From Candidatus Solibacter sp. (GTDB lineage: Bacteria; Acidobacteriota; Terriglobia; Bryobacterales; Bryobacteraceae): a stretch of DNA of 16,116 nt. The stretch is taken from contig JADGNT010000020.1 in the NCBI GenBank assembly GCA_017883345.1, forward strand, positions 1 through 16,116. The letters are read 5' to 3'. The translations under genes and the position numbers were made by a program. The notes beneath the pieces were generated by a model that was not told where the DNA came from, searched no databases, and saw only the letters and a list, made by a program, of their open reading frames with translations. Below are positions 1-8,036 of the stretch, piece after piece (the stretch's first letter is position 1; every line of letters starts with the position of its first letter).

Positions 1-1524
1 GGCCTTCGGGTTTCGTATTTCCGGGGAGGCATTCCATCCGGCACCCAGGGCCTTGATCAAGGAGACGGCGGCGTCAAGGCGTTGCGCGTTCAACTGGACG
101 ACCGTTTGCTCATGCGTTAGCTCCGAGCTTTGGACGATGACCACTTCGAGATAAGTAATCACGCCGCCCTTGTATTTTGTCAGGGAGATGTCCAGCGCGC
201 GGCGGGCGGCCTTGAGCGCCGCATTTTCCTTTTCAAATTGCTCCGCGAGCAGGCGCTGGGCGGCGAGTTGGTCTTCAACCTCCTGGAACGCACTGAGGAC
301 GGTCTGCCGGTAGTTGGCCACGATAGCGTCGTAGTTGGCACGGGTGGCGGCAAGCTGGGCCCGGTTCCGGCCGCCGGTGAAGATCGGCAGGGACAGTGAA
401 GGACCCACCGACCAAACACGGCTCTCCCAGTTGAACAGCGTCGCGGCGTCCACGGATTGGAAACCGGCCAGTCCGTTGATCATCACCCGCGGATAGAAGG
501 CGGCGCAGGCGACGCCGACGTCCGCGTTCGCGGCGGCCACGCGGCGCTCAGCGGCGGCGATATCGGGGCGGTGTTCCAGCAGCGCGCTCGGCACCTCGAG
601 TGGGAGGCTGGGGCTGGCGACGAAGGCGCGCTGGGCCGCAGCCAGCGCATCCCTGGCTGCCTCTATTTGAAAAGCGATGGCCGGTCGGCCGCAGAGAGTG
701 GCCAAGGCGTGGAGTACCTTGGCGCGTTGAAGTTCCACCGCCGGAATCTGCGCCTCGGTGCTGGCAAGTTGAGTTTCGGCCAGCGACACGTCCAGCTCGG
801 TTGCGATACCGCCTTTGTGGCGGTTCTGGGTGAGTTCGAGCGAACGGCGATAAGCAACGGTAGTCTCTGCCAGCACCCGGGCTTGGGCGTCGAGGGAGCG
901 CAGGGTGAAATAATCCATCGCCACTTCGGCCTGAATCGCGAGTTTGGAAGATTCGAGGTCATCGGCGGAGGCAGCCAGGCCCGCGCGGGCGCTTTCGACC
1001 GTGCGGCGCACGCGGCCCCAGAGGTCGAGCTCCCAACTTGCCTCGAGCGGGACACTGAACGTGTTGTAGGTGGCGGTGCCGCCGCCCCGAGATTGGTTCG
1101 CGCTGGTGCGCTGGCGGGTTACGTCGGGCACCGCGGAGATCTGGGGAAAGAAATCAGCGCGCGCGACTCTGACGAGAGCGCGGGCCCGCTGCAAGTTTGC
1201 GAATGCGGCAACGAGTTGCTGGTTGTTCGCGGTCGCAAGCAGCTCGAGGCGGTTCAACTCGGAATCGCCGAACAGTTCCCACCACGCGCCGCGCGGCAGG
1301 TGCGCGGACGGTTGGGCCGGCTTCCAAATGCCCGCGTTGGTGGGCATCGCACTGGAAAAGGCCGGCGGCATGGCGTTGGTGCCGAGCGCCGCGGGCCGCT
1401 GGTAATTCGGGCCGACGGCGCACCCGGCGAGCAGCACGGCGACGAGGGCGCCGGGCAGCATGAGCGAGGCAACTGAGTTCTGCAAGTGCCTCTCGGACTT
1501 CGGACTTCGGACTTCGGACTTCAT
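1..1524 (-). CDS. NodT-type outer-membrane efflux lipoprotein (3' end cut by window edge)
   Basis: This is the outer-membrane channel of a tripartite RND efflux system. The minus-strand frame is open for 508 codons from ATG 1524-1522 to the left edge. An AAAGGA Shine-Dalgarno lies just upstream (AAAGGATATATG), which decides this start. Residues 1-35 form a lipoprotein signal: basic/polar n-region, hydrophobic stretch 21-33, lipobox LLAGC with Cys35, followed by AVGPNYQRP as is usual in NodT/OprM proteins. Two OEP repeats follow. The first contains WWELFGD (about 81-87) and WELDLWGRVRR (164-174); the second contains LEHRPDIAAAERRVAAA and a PIFTGGRNRAQL segment. The protein ends near LIKALGAGW, the normal family C terminus, so probably only a few residues are missing. 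It is last in the operon, 16 bp after the MdtC-like gene. Residues 2-11 are encoded by a tandem heptamer. An internal ATG at 1461 would also give a signal (MLPGALVAVLLAGC) but lacks basic residues and a ribosome site. Confidence 0.93.
   Translation of the reverse strand, partial: MKSEVRSPKSERHLQNSVASLMLPGALVAVLLAGCAVGPNYQRPAALGTNAMPPAFSSAMPTNAGIWKPAQPSAHLPRGAWWELFGDSELNRLELLATANNQQLVAAFANLQRARALVRVARADFFPQISAVPDVTRQRTSANQSRGGGTATYNTFSVPLEASWELDLWGRVRRTVESARAGLAASADDLESSKLAIQAEVAMDYFTLRSLDAQARVLAETTVAYRRSLELTQNRHKGGIATELDVSLAETQLASTEAQIPAVELQRAKVLHALATLCGRPAIAFQIEAARDALAAAQRAFVASPSLPLEVPSALLEHRPDIAAAERRVAAANADVGVACAAFYPRVMINGLAGFQSVDAATLFNWESRVWSVGPSLSLPIFTGGRNRAQLAATRANYDAIVANYRQTVLSAFQEVEDQLAAQRLLAEQFEKENAALKAARRALDISLTKYKGGVITYLEVVIVQSSELTHEQTVVQLNAQRLDAAVSLIKALGAGWNASPEIRNPKA
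1494..1521. repeat. Tandem heptamer, 4 copies, directly after the OMF start codon
   Basis: Four perfect head-to-tail copies of CGGACTT on the plus strand (AAGTCCG in the coding sense) lie immediately after the ATG of the outer-membrane lipoprotein gene and encode KSEVRSPKSE. Seven is not a multiple of three, so gain or loss of one unit shifts the reading frame. KSEVRSPKSE-type heptamer repeats are, from memory, widespread in Verrucomicrobiota genomes. Confidence 0.9.
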
Positions 1525-1540
1525 ATATCCTTTGATTTCA

Positions 1541-4500
1541 TCAGGCTGGAGCAAGCTGCATCGTTTTCCGCCGCCGCCACGCCTTGACGCGCTGCCCGAG
1601 GCTCTCGAACGTCAGATAGATCACCGGCGTAGTGTAAAGCGTCAGGGTTTGCGAAAGCAGGAGGCCGCCGACCACGGCGATGCCCAATGGCCGGCGCAGC
1701 TCCGAGCCGGTCCCCAGACCCAGGGCCAGCGGCAGCGAGCCGAACAGCGCGGCCATGGTGGTCATCATGATGGGCCGGAAGCGGATGACGCAGGCCTTGT
1801 AGATCGCGTCGCGCGGACTCAGTCCCTCGTGGCGTTCGGCGTCGAGGGCAAAATTGATCATCATGATGGCATTCTTCTTCACGAGCCCCATCAGCAGAAT
1901 GATGCTGATGAAGGAAACCAGCGACAGGTCGAGGCCGAAGAACATGAGCGCGAGCAGGGCCCCGACGCCCGCCGACGGCAGGGTCGAGATGATGGTGAGC
2001 GGGTGAATGAGGCTTTCGTAGAGCATGCCCAGCACTACATAGACGGCGAGGATCGCCGCCGCGATCAGCAGCGGCATATTGGCCATGGAGGCGCGGAAGA
2101 CCTGGGCAGTGCCCTGGAAACTGCCCAACACGCTGGACGGCATTCTCAATTCCGCAACCGCTCGCTCGACGACCTCGGTGGCCTGGCCGAGCGACACGCG
2201 GGGCGCCAGGTTGAAGGAGATGGTCACCGCGGGGAATTGCCCCTGGTGATTGACCGACAGGAAGGTGTTGGACGGTTTGAATTTGGCGACGGCCGCCAGC
2301 GGCACCTGGAACCCGTTGGTGGAGCGGACGTAGATCTGGTTGAGCGAAGACGGATCGAGCAAGTACTTGGGCTCCACTTCGAGGATGACGTGGAACTGGT
2401 TGTATTGCTTGTACATGGTTGAGACCTGCCGCTGGCCGAACGCGTCGTAGAGGGTGTTGTCAATGGCGATGGGCGAGACGCCCAGGCGCGCCGCCGCGTC
2501 GCGGTCAACGACCACCATGGTTTGCAGGCCGCGCGTCTGCTGGTCGCTGCTGACGTCGCGCAATTCCGGCGAGCCGCGCAACCTGTCCACCAGGAGCGTG
2601 GACCAGCGGTTGAGTTCATCGAGGTCGCCCGACTGGAGCGCATACTGAAACTGCGCCCGGCTCATCCGCCCGCCGACGCGGATGTCTTGCGAGGCCTGGA
2701 GGAACAAATTGACGCCGCTGACCTCGCCCAGCTTCTTGCGCAGGCGGGCGATGATCTGGTCCGCGCTGACGTTCCGTTCCGATCGCGGTTTCAGGGTAAT
2801 GAACATGCGGCCGTTGTTCACCGTGGAAGAGCCCATGCCCGCGCCGATGAAAGAAGCCATCGTGGCCACCGCCGGATCGTCGAGTACAATCCTGGCAACT
2901 TTCTGCTGCAGCTCGGCCATCGCGGCAAAGGAGATGTCCTGCGCGGCGTCGGTCGTGCCCATAATGATGCCGGTATCCTGCTGGGGGAAGAAGCCCTTCG
3001 GCACGGCCCGGTAAAGGGCGACCGTGGCGACCAGGGTCAGGAAGGCCACCGCCAGCATGAAGCTGTGATGGAGCAGAACCCACCGCAGCCCGGTTTCGTA
3101 GTGGCCCAGCAGCCAGTTGAAGGACTGCTCGCAGGCGCGAAGGAAGATACCGGGCTTCCGATAAGCCGCTTCCGGTCTCAGGAAGCGGGAACAGAGCATC
3201 GGCGTGAGCGTCAGCGAAATGACGCCTGACACCAGGATGGCCAGGCTCACGGTCACGGCGAACTCATGGAACAGCCGCCCGATCAACCCGCCCATGAACA
3301 GCAGCGGAATGAACACCGCCACCAGCGACGTGCTCATCGAGATCACCGTGAAGCCGATCTGCCGCGCCCCCTTAAAGGCCGCCTGCATCGGCGGGTCGCC
3401 CTGCTCAATGAAGCGGTGGATGTTCTCGATCACCACAATGGCATCGTCCACCACGAACCCGACGGAGATGGTGACGGCCATCAGGGAGAGGTTATCAATG
3501 CTGTAGTGGCACAAGTACATGAAGGCGAAGGTGCCGGACAGCGCCAGCGGCACGGTGATGCAGGCGATGAACGTCGGCCAGAACCGCCGCAGGAACAGGA
3601 AGATGACCAGCACCACCAGCGCGATGCTCAGCATCAGCGAGAATTGCACGTCGTGCACCGAGACGCGGATCGTCGTCGTCCGGTCGCTAACCTCGCGGAT
3701 CTTCACGGAGGGGGGAATCCACCGTTTGAGCTGCGGCAGCACGGCGCGAATCCGGTCCACCGTCTCAATCACATTGGCATCCGACTGCTTGAAGATGATG
3801 ACGAGCACGGCGCGATTGGTGCCGGACCAACCCGCTACCCGCGCGTTTTCGGTGCCGTCGATGGCCCGGCCCAGGGCGCTCAACCTGATCGGCGTGTTGC
3901 GCCGCTGCGCCAGAATGAGGTCCTGGTAACCCTTGCCTTCCAGCAATTGGTCGTTGCTGGTCAGCGTGTAGGAAAGCAGGTCGCCGTCAAAACTTCCCTT
4001 GGGCGAATCCACATTCACCTGGCTAAGCAGGGAACGCACATCTTCCAGGCTCAGACCCGTCGAGGCCAGCGCCCCCGGGTTGACCTGGACGCGCACCGCT
4101 GACTTGTCGGCGCCGCTGATAATGGCCTGGCTGACGCCTTCGACCTGGCTCAACCGCTGCCCGATGATGGAGTCGCCGTATTCAAAGACCTGCGTCGGGG
4201 GAAGGATGTCCGACTGCATCGCCAGGATCATGACGGGGGCATCGGCCGGGTTGATTTTACGATAGGTGGGCGGGTTCGGCAGGTTGATGGGCAGATCGCC
4301 GGCGGAGGCGTTGATGGCCGCCTGCACGTCGCGCGCCGCGCCGTCCACGTTCCGATTCAGGTCGAACTGAATGGTAACCGAGCAGCCGCCGAGGGTGCTG
4401 ACGGAGGTGATTTCGGTGACGCCGGCAATCTGGGCCAGGCGGCGTTCCAGCGGCGCGGCCAAGGAGGAAGCCACCGTGGCCGGGTCGGCGCCGGGCAACG

Positions 4501-4648
4501 AGGCCGACACGCTGATCATCGGGAAGTCCACGCGCGGGATGGCCGCCACCGGCATGAAGTGATACGCGATGACGCCCGCCAGGAACAAGCCGATGGCCAG
4601 CAACGACGTGCCGACCGGCCGGCGAATGAATGGCGCGGAAACGTTCAT
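1541..4648 (-). CDS. mdtC: RND efflux pump inner-membrane subunit, MdtC-like
   Basis: This 1035-residue protein is a proton-driven RND (HAE1-class) transporter subunit of the inner membrane, close to the roughly 1025 residues usual for MdtC. It begins MNVSAPFIRRPVGTSLL with TM1 at about 12-31. The first periplasmic porter region carries the MdtB/C-typical LPNPPTYRKINPADAPVM (about 123-140). TM2-TM6 occupy about 337-490, with the TM4 proton-relay pair Asp401-Asp402 in GFVVDDAIVVIENIHR. The second half repeats the fold, and the TM10 lysine is kept in LVKKNAIMMINFALDAERHEG. The substrate is unknown; MdtBC pumps export bile salts, novobiocin-like drugs and metal-chelating metabolites in other bacteria. 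It pairs with the neighbouring MdtB-like paralogue (B2C heterotrimer in E. coli). The ATG at 4648 fits the family start but has only a weak ribosome site. It is preceded by a repeat-bearing 216-bp gap, unlike the rest of the operon. Confidence 0.95.
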   Translation of the reverse strand: MNVSAPFIRRPVGTSLLAIGLFLAGVIAYHFMPVAAIPRVDFPMISVSASLPGADPATVASSLAAPLERRLAQIAGVTEITSVSTLGGCSVTIQFDLNRNVDGAARDVQAAINASAGDLPINLPNPPTYRKINPADAPVMILAMQSDILPPTQVFEYGDSIIGQRLSQVEGVSQAIISGADKSAVRVQVNPGALASTGLSLEDVRSLLSQVNVDSPKGSFDGDLLSYTLTSNDQLLEGKGYQDLILAQRRNTPIRLSALGRAIDGTENARVAGWSGTNRAVLVIIFKQSDANVIETVDRIRAVLPQLKRWIPPSVKIREVSDRTTTIRVSVHDVQFSLMLSIALVVLVIFLFLRRFWPTFIACITVPLALSGTFAFMYLCHYSIDNLSLMAVTISVGFVVDDAIVVIENIHRFIEQGDPPMQAAFKGARQIGFTVISMSTSLVAVFIPLLFMGGLIGRLFHEFAVTVSLAILVSGVISLTLTPMLCSRFLRPEAAYRKPGIFLRACEQSFNWLLGHYETGLRWVLLHHSFMLAVAFLTLVATVALYRAVPKGFFPQQDTGIIMGTTDAAQDISFAAMAELQQKVARIVLDDPAVATMASFIGAGMGSSTVNNGRMFITLKPRSERNVSADQIIARLRKKLGEVSGVNLFLQASQDIRVGGRMSRAQFQYALQSGDLDELNRWSTLLVDRLRGSPELRDVSSDQQTRGLQTMVVVDRDAAARLGVSPIAIDNTLYDAFGQRQVSTMYKQYNQFHVILEVEPKYLLDPSSLNQIYVRSTNGFQVPLAAVAKFKPSNTFLSVNHQGQFPAVTISFNLAPRVSLGQATEVVERAVAELRMPSSVLGSFQGTAQVFRASMANMPLLIAAAILAVYVVLGMLYESLIHPLTIISTLPSAGVGALLALMFFGLDLSLVSFISIILLMGLVKKNAIMMINFALDAERHEGLSPRDAIYKACVIRFRPIMMTTMAALFGSLPLALGLGTGSELRRPLGIAVVGGLLLSQTLTLYTTPVIYLTFESLGQRVKAWRRRKTMQLAPA

Positions 4649-4864
4649 GACGAATGAAATCCGTATGCGCTGGCGAACAGTGATATAGGAGCGCAGCCTT
4701 TAGGCTGCAGAAGCGTGCGAGGTGGTGCGGCGTCCAGCTTGCTCGGGCGCGTCGAGAATTCGGGAGTTCTGCAGCCTAAAGGCTGCGCTCCTGCCGCGCC
4801 CGGCGAATGACGATCCTCCTTCGTCGCTAACAGTTGCCTGTGCCGCGAGTTCATCGGTTTGCCC
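4649..4864. other. 216-bp intercistronic gap between the two pump genes
   Basis: This is the only large gap inside the efflux operon. It holds a 26-bp perfect inverted repeat (4687-4712 and 4767-4792) with a 54-bp spacer and otherwise no convincing gene. A 69-codon minus-strand frame across it translates the repeat itself and has no recognisable protein features. No clear promoter was seen, so the MdtC-like gene is presumably reached by read-through. Confidence 0.7.
4687..4792. repeat. 26-bp perfect inverted repeat with nested palindromes (REP/MITE-like)
   Basis: The left arm 4687-4712 and right arm 4767-4792 are exact reverse complements over 26 bases, beginning AGGAGCGCAGCC. Each arm contains its own smaller hairpin, GCAGCC-TTTA-GGCTGC (4693-4708) and GCAGCC-TAAA-GGCTGC (4771-4786). 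In RNA the element could fold either as two short hairpins or as one 26-bp stem with a 54-nt loop. The doublet arrangement resembles REP/BIME elements or a small MITE. It lies between the two RND subunit genes, where it could affect mRNA stability or read-through. Confidence 0.88.
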
Positions 4865-7800
4865 CTAGGGTGAAGGATTGGCCGCCGGAGAAAGCCCGGC
4901 GGACGCGCCGCTCGCTTCGTCTGTGGGCGGCAGTTGGGTGGCTGTGCGCCCGCGCCGGACCCAGCGCCCGAGCCGGTCCAGGTACAGATAGACGACCGGT
5001 GTGGTGTAGAGCGTGATAAGCTGGGACAGCAGCAAACCGCCGACGATGGAGATGCCCAGCGGGCGGCGCAGCTCGGAACCGGTGCCCCGTTCCAACGCCA
5101 GCGGCAGCGCGCCGAGCAGCGCCGCCATCGTGGTCATCATGATCGGTCGGAACCGCAGCAGGCAGGCTTGGTAAATGGACTTCACCGGCGGCAACCCCTC
5201 GGTGCGCTCGGCATCGAGGGCAAAGTCAATCATCATGATGGCGTTCTTCTGGACGATGCCGATCAGCAGGATGATGCCGATCAGCGCCACCAGCGAGAGG
5301 TTCTCCCCACACACCAGCAGGGCGAGCAACGCGCCCACGCCCGCCGAAGGCAGGCTCGACAGGATCGTGATGGGATGAACGTAGCTCTCATAGAGCACCC
5401 CCAGGACGATGTAGATCACAATGATGGCGGCCAGGATCAGGAACGGCTCGCTCTTGAGCGAGGATTGAAACTCCGCCGCGCTGCCGGAAAACGTCGCCAC
5501 GACCGTATCCGGCAGGTTGATTTCCTTCTCCGCCATCTGAATCGCCTTCACGGCCTCGCCCAGCGAGCCGCCCGGCCGCAGGTTGAAGGAAAGCGTCACC
5601 GCCGGGAACTGGCCCTGGTGGACGATGGTCAGCGGCGCGGTGGCAACTTTCACCTTGGCAAAGGCGCCGAGCGGCACCATTTGGCCGGTGCTGGACTTGA
5701 CGTAAATCCGGTTCAGGGACTCCGGCTTGAACTGGTACTGCGGCTCGACTTCGAGGATGACGCGGTATTGGTTGAGCTGGGTGTAAATGGTGGAGACCTG
5801 GCGCTGGCCGAAGGCGTCGTAGAGCGTGTCGTCAATGGCCTGCGTGAGCACGTTCAGGCGCGAGGCCTGCTCGCGGTCCACGTCCACGCTGACTTGCAAG
5901 CCGCCGGACTGCTGGTCCGAGGCAACATCCGTCAGCTCCGGCTTGTTGCGCAATACCGTCAGCAGCGTCGGCGCCCATTCCGACAACTCCACCACGTCGG
6001 CGTCCGTCAGCGTGTATTGATACTGGGTGCGGCTGATGCGGCTGTCAATCTGCACGTCCTGGGCCGCCTGCATGAAGAGGGAGATGCCTTCGACTGAGTC
6101 GGTGGCGGCGCGCAGGCGGTCAATGATCTGCCCGGCGCTGGCCGAGCGGCTGTCGCGCGGCTTGAGGTTGATGTAGAGGCGGCCTGAATTGACCGTGGCG
6201 TTCACGGTGCCGGCGCCGACGAAGGACGCCACGCTCACCACGTCCGGGTCACGCCGCACGATGTCGGCGATGGCGCGCTGGCGGGCGACCATCTCCTTGA
6301 ATGAAATGGACTGCGCGGAGTCGGTGACGCCGACAATCAGGCCGGTGTCCTGCTGCGGCAGCAGGCCCTTGGGGATGATGACGTAGAGCCAGATGGTGGC
6401 AACCATGGTCACGACCGCCACCCCAAAGGTAAACGCCTGATGCCGTAGCACCCATTGCAGGCTGCGGTCATAGGCGTCCAGCAACCCCTGGAACATCCGG
6501 TCGGTGAGCAAATACAGGCGCCCGTGCCTGGTTTCGGCCTCCGATTTTAATAGCCGCGCGCACATCATGGGCGTGAGGGTCAGCGAAACCACCAGGGAGA
6601 CCGCCACCGCCGCGCTCAGCGTGATGGCAAACTCCCGGAACAACCGGCCCACAATGCCCGTCATGAAGATCAACGGGATGAAGACCGCGATCAGGGAGAA
6701 GCTTAACGAGATGATCGTGAAGCCAATCTGCTTCGCCCCCTTGAGCGCCGCCGCCATGGGCGCTTCGCCCTTTTCGATGTAGCGCACGATGTTCTCAATC
6801 ATCACAATCGCATCATCCACGACGAACCCCGTGGAGATGGTCAGGGCCATCAGCGAAAGGTTGTCCAGGCTGAAGCCCACCAGCTTCATGATGCCGAACG
6901 TCCCTATCACCGTCAGCGGCAAGGCCACGCTGGGAATCACCGTGGCCCAGAACTTCCGCAGGAAGACGAAGATCACCATGACCACGAGCACCACCGCCAG
7001 GACGAGCGTGAACTGGACATCCTGCACCGAGGCGCGAATGGTCGCCGTCCGGTCAGTGAGGATGGCGATCTTGACCGAGGGCGGAACCGTCGAGCGCAGC
7101 CTCGGCAACAGCGCCTTCACGCGGTTGGCGGTCTCGATGATGTTGGCGCCGGGCTGGCGTTGGATATCCACGATGACGGTGGGCTTGCCGTCCACCCAGC
7201 CCGCCATGCGGACATTCTCGACGTTGTCAATCACATCCCCCACGTCACGCAGGCGGACGGGCGCGCCGTTCCGGGAGGCGATGATGACCTCGCGGAACTC
7301 CGCCGCGGAGAAGATCTGGTCGTTGGCGTTGATGGCATAGGATTGGCGCAGGCCATCGAAGCTGCCTTTGGGGGCATTGACGTTGTTTTGCATCAACGCC
7401 AGCCGCACGTCCTCCAAACTAAGCCTCTGGGCCGCGAGGGCGGTCGGGTTGATGCGAACGCGGACGGCGGGCTTCTGGTTGCCCTCGATGGTCACCAGGC
7501 CAACGCCAGTCACTTCGCTGAGCTTTTGCGCGAGGACGGTGTCCGCCAGGTCGTTGACCTTCTCCAGCGGCAGCGTGTCGGAGGTGATTCGCAGCGTGAG
7601 AATCGGCGTGTCGGCGGGGTTGACTTTGCTGTAGGTGGGCGGGTTGGGCATTTTCGGCAACACGCCGTTGGCCGCGTTCATCGCTGCCTGTACGTCCTGC
7701 GCCGCGGCGTCGATGTCCCGATCCAGCACGAATTGCAGCGTAATGCTGGCGTTGCCGAAGGAACTGACCGAAGTCATCTGCGCCAGCCCGCTGATCTGGC

Positions 7801-8014
7801 CGAACTGCCGCTCCAGCGGGGTGGTCACCGAGGAGACCATCACGTCCGGGCTCGCCCCCGGGTATTGGGCGGTGACCTGGATGGTGGGAAAATCCACGGG
7901 CGGCAGCGACGAGATGGGCAAGAGGCTATAGCCCAGCATTCCCATCAGCAGCACGCCGGCCATGAGCAGCGACGTGGCGATCGGGCGTTGAATGAATGGC
8001 TCGGAAACGTTCAA
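4865..8014 (-). CDS. mdtB: RND efflux pump inner-membrane subunit, MdtB-like
   Basis: This 1049-residue RND (HAE1-class) transporter subunit is paralogous to the downstream MdtC-like protein; both start MNVS-PFI-RP. TM1 is at about 12-32, and PNPPTYSKVNPADTPI (about 123-138) is the MdtB/C porter signature. The TM4 pair Asp400-Asp401 lies in GFVVDDAIVMIENIVRYIEKGEAPM, and the TM10 lysine is in GIVQKNAIMMIDFALDAERTEG. Both proton-relay elements are therefore present. The C terminus carries an extra Pro/Ser/Ala-rich tail of about 25 residues (TDEASGASAGLSPAANPSP). The start codon is TTG (8014-8012): a TAA lies in frame four codons upstream, so no earlier start exists, and no Shine-Dalgarno is visible. 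It lies 22 bp after the adaptor gene, so translational coupling is plausible. The pump probably works as an MdtB/MdtC heterotrimer. Confidence 0.95.
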   Translation of the reverse strand: MNVSEPFIQRPIATSLLMAGVLLMGMLGYSLLPISSLPPVDFPTIQVTAQYPGASPDVMVSSVTTPLERQFGQISGLAQMTSVSSFGNASITLQFVLDRDIDAAAQDVQAAMNAANGVLPKMPNPPTYSKVNPADTPILTLRITSDTLPLEKVNDLADTVLAQKLSEVTGVGLVTIEGNQKPAVRVRINPTALAAQRLSLEDVRLALMQNNVNAPKGSFDGLRQSYAINANDQIFSAAEFREVIIASRNGAPVRLRDVGDVIDNVENVRMAGWVDGKPTVIVDIQRQPGANIIETANRVKALLPRLRSTVPPSVKIAILTDRTATIRASVQDVQFTLVLAVVLVVMVIFVFLRKFWATVIPSVALPLTVIGTFGIMKLVGFSLDNLSLMALTISTGFVVDDAIVMIENIVRYIEKGEAPMAAALKGAKQIGFTIISLSFSLIAVFIPLIFMTGIVGRLFREFAITLSAAVAVSLVVSLTLTPMMCARLLKSEAETRHGRLYLLTDRMFQGLLDAYDRSLQWVLRHQAFTFGVAVVTMVATIWLYVIIPKGLLPQQDTGLIVGVTDSAQSISFKEMVARQRAIADIVRRDPDVVSVASFVGAGTVNATVNSGRLYINLKPRDSRSASAGQIIDRLRAATDSVEGISLFMQAAQDVQIDSRISRTQYQYTLTDADVVELSEWAPTLLTVLRNKPELTDVASDQQSGGLQVSVDVDREQASRLNVLTQAIDDTLYDAFGQRQVSTIYTQLNQYRVILEVEPQYQFKPESLNRIYVKSSTGQMVPLGAFAKVKVATAPLTIVHQGQFPAVTLSFNLRPGGSLGEAVKAIQMAEKEINLPDTVVATFSGSAAEFQSSLKSEPFLILAAIIVIYIVLGVLYESYVHPITILSSLPSAGVGALLALLVCGENLSLVALIGIILLIGIVQKNAIMMIDFALDAERTEGLPPVKSIYQACLLRFRPIMMTTMAALLGALPLALERGTGSELRRPLGISIVGGLLLSQLITLYTTPVVYLYLDRLGRWVRRGRTATQLPPTDEASGASAGLSPAANPSP

Positions 8015-8036
8015 ATGCGGGGAGGGTTAGATGTCC

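Noticed and set aside
457..2422. Long plus-strand open frames opposite the OMF and MdtC-like genes
   Set aside because: They are antisense shadows in GC-rich DNA; the translations are rich in R, G, H and A with no family features, while the minus strand encodes clear efflux proteins.
4713..4766. Spacer of the inverted repeat as a transposase remnant or small RNA
   Set aside because: At 54 bp it is too short for a gene, and I see no promoter, terminator or target-site duplication flanking the repeat.
4645..4854. 69-codon minus-strand frame in the gap between the pump genes
   Set aside because: It mostly translates the inverted repeat (LQPKGCAPIS and the like) and has no recognisable domain; repeat-derived frames of this sort are common false genes.
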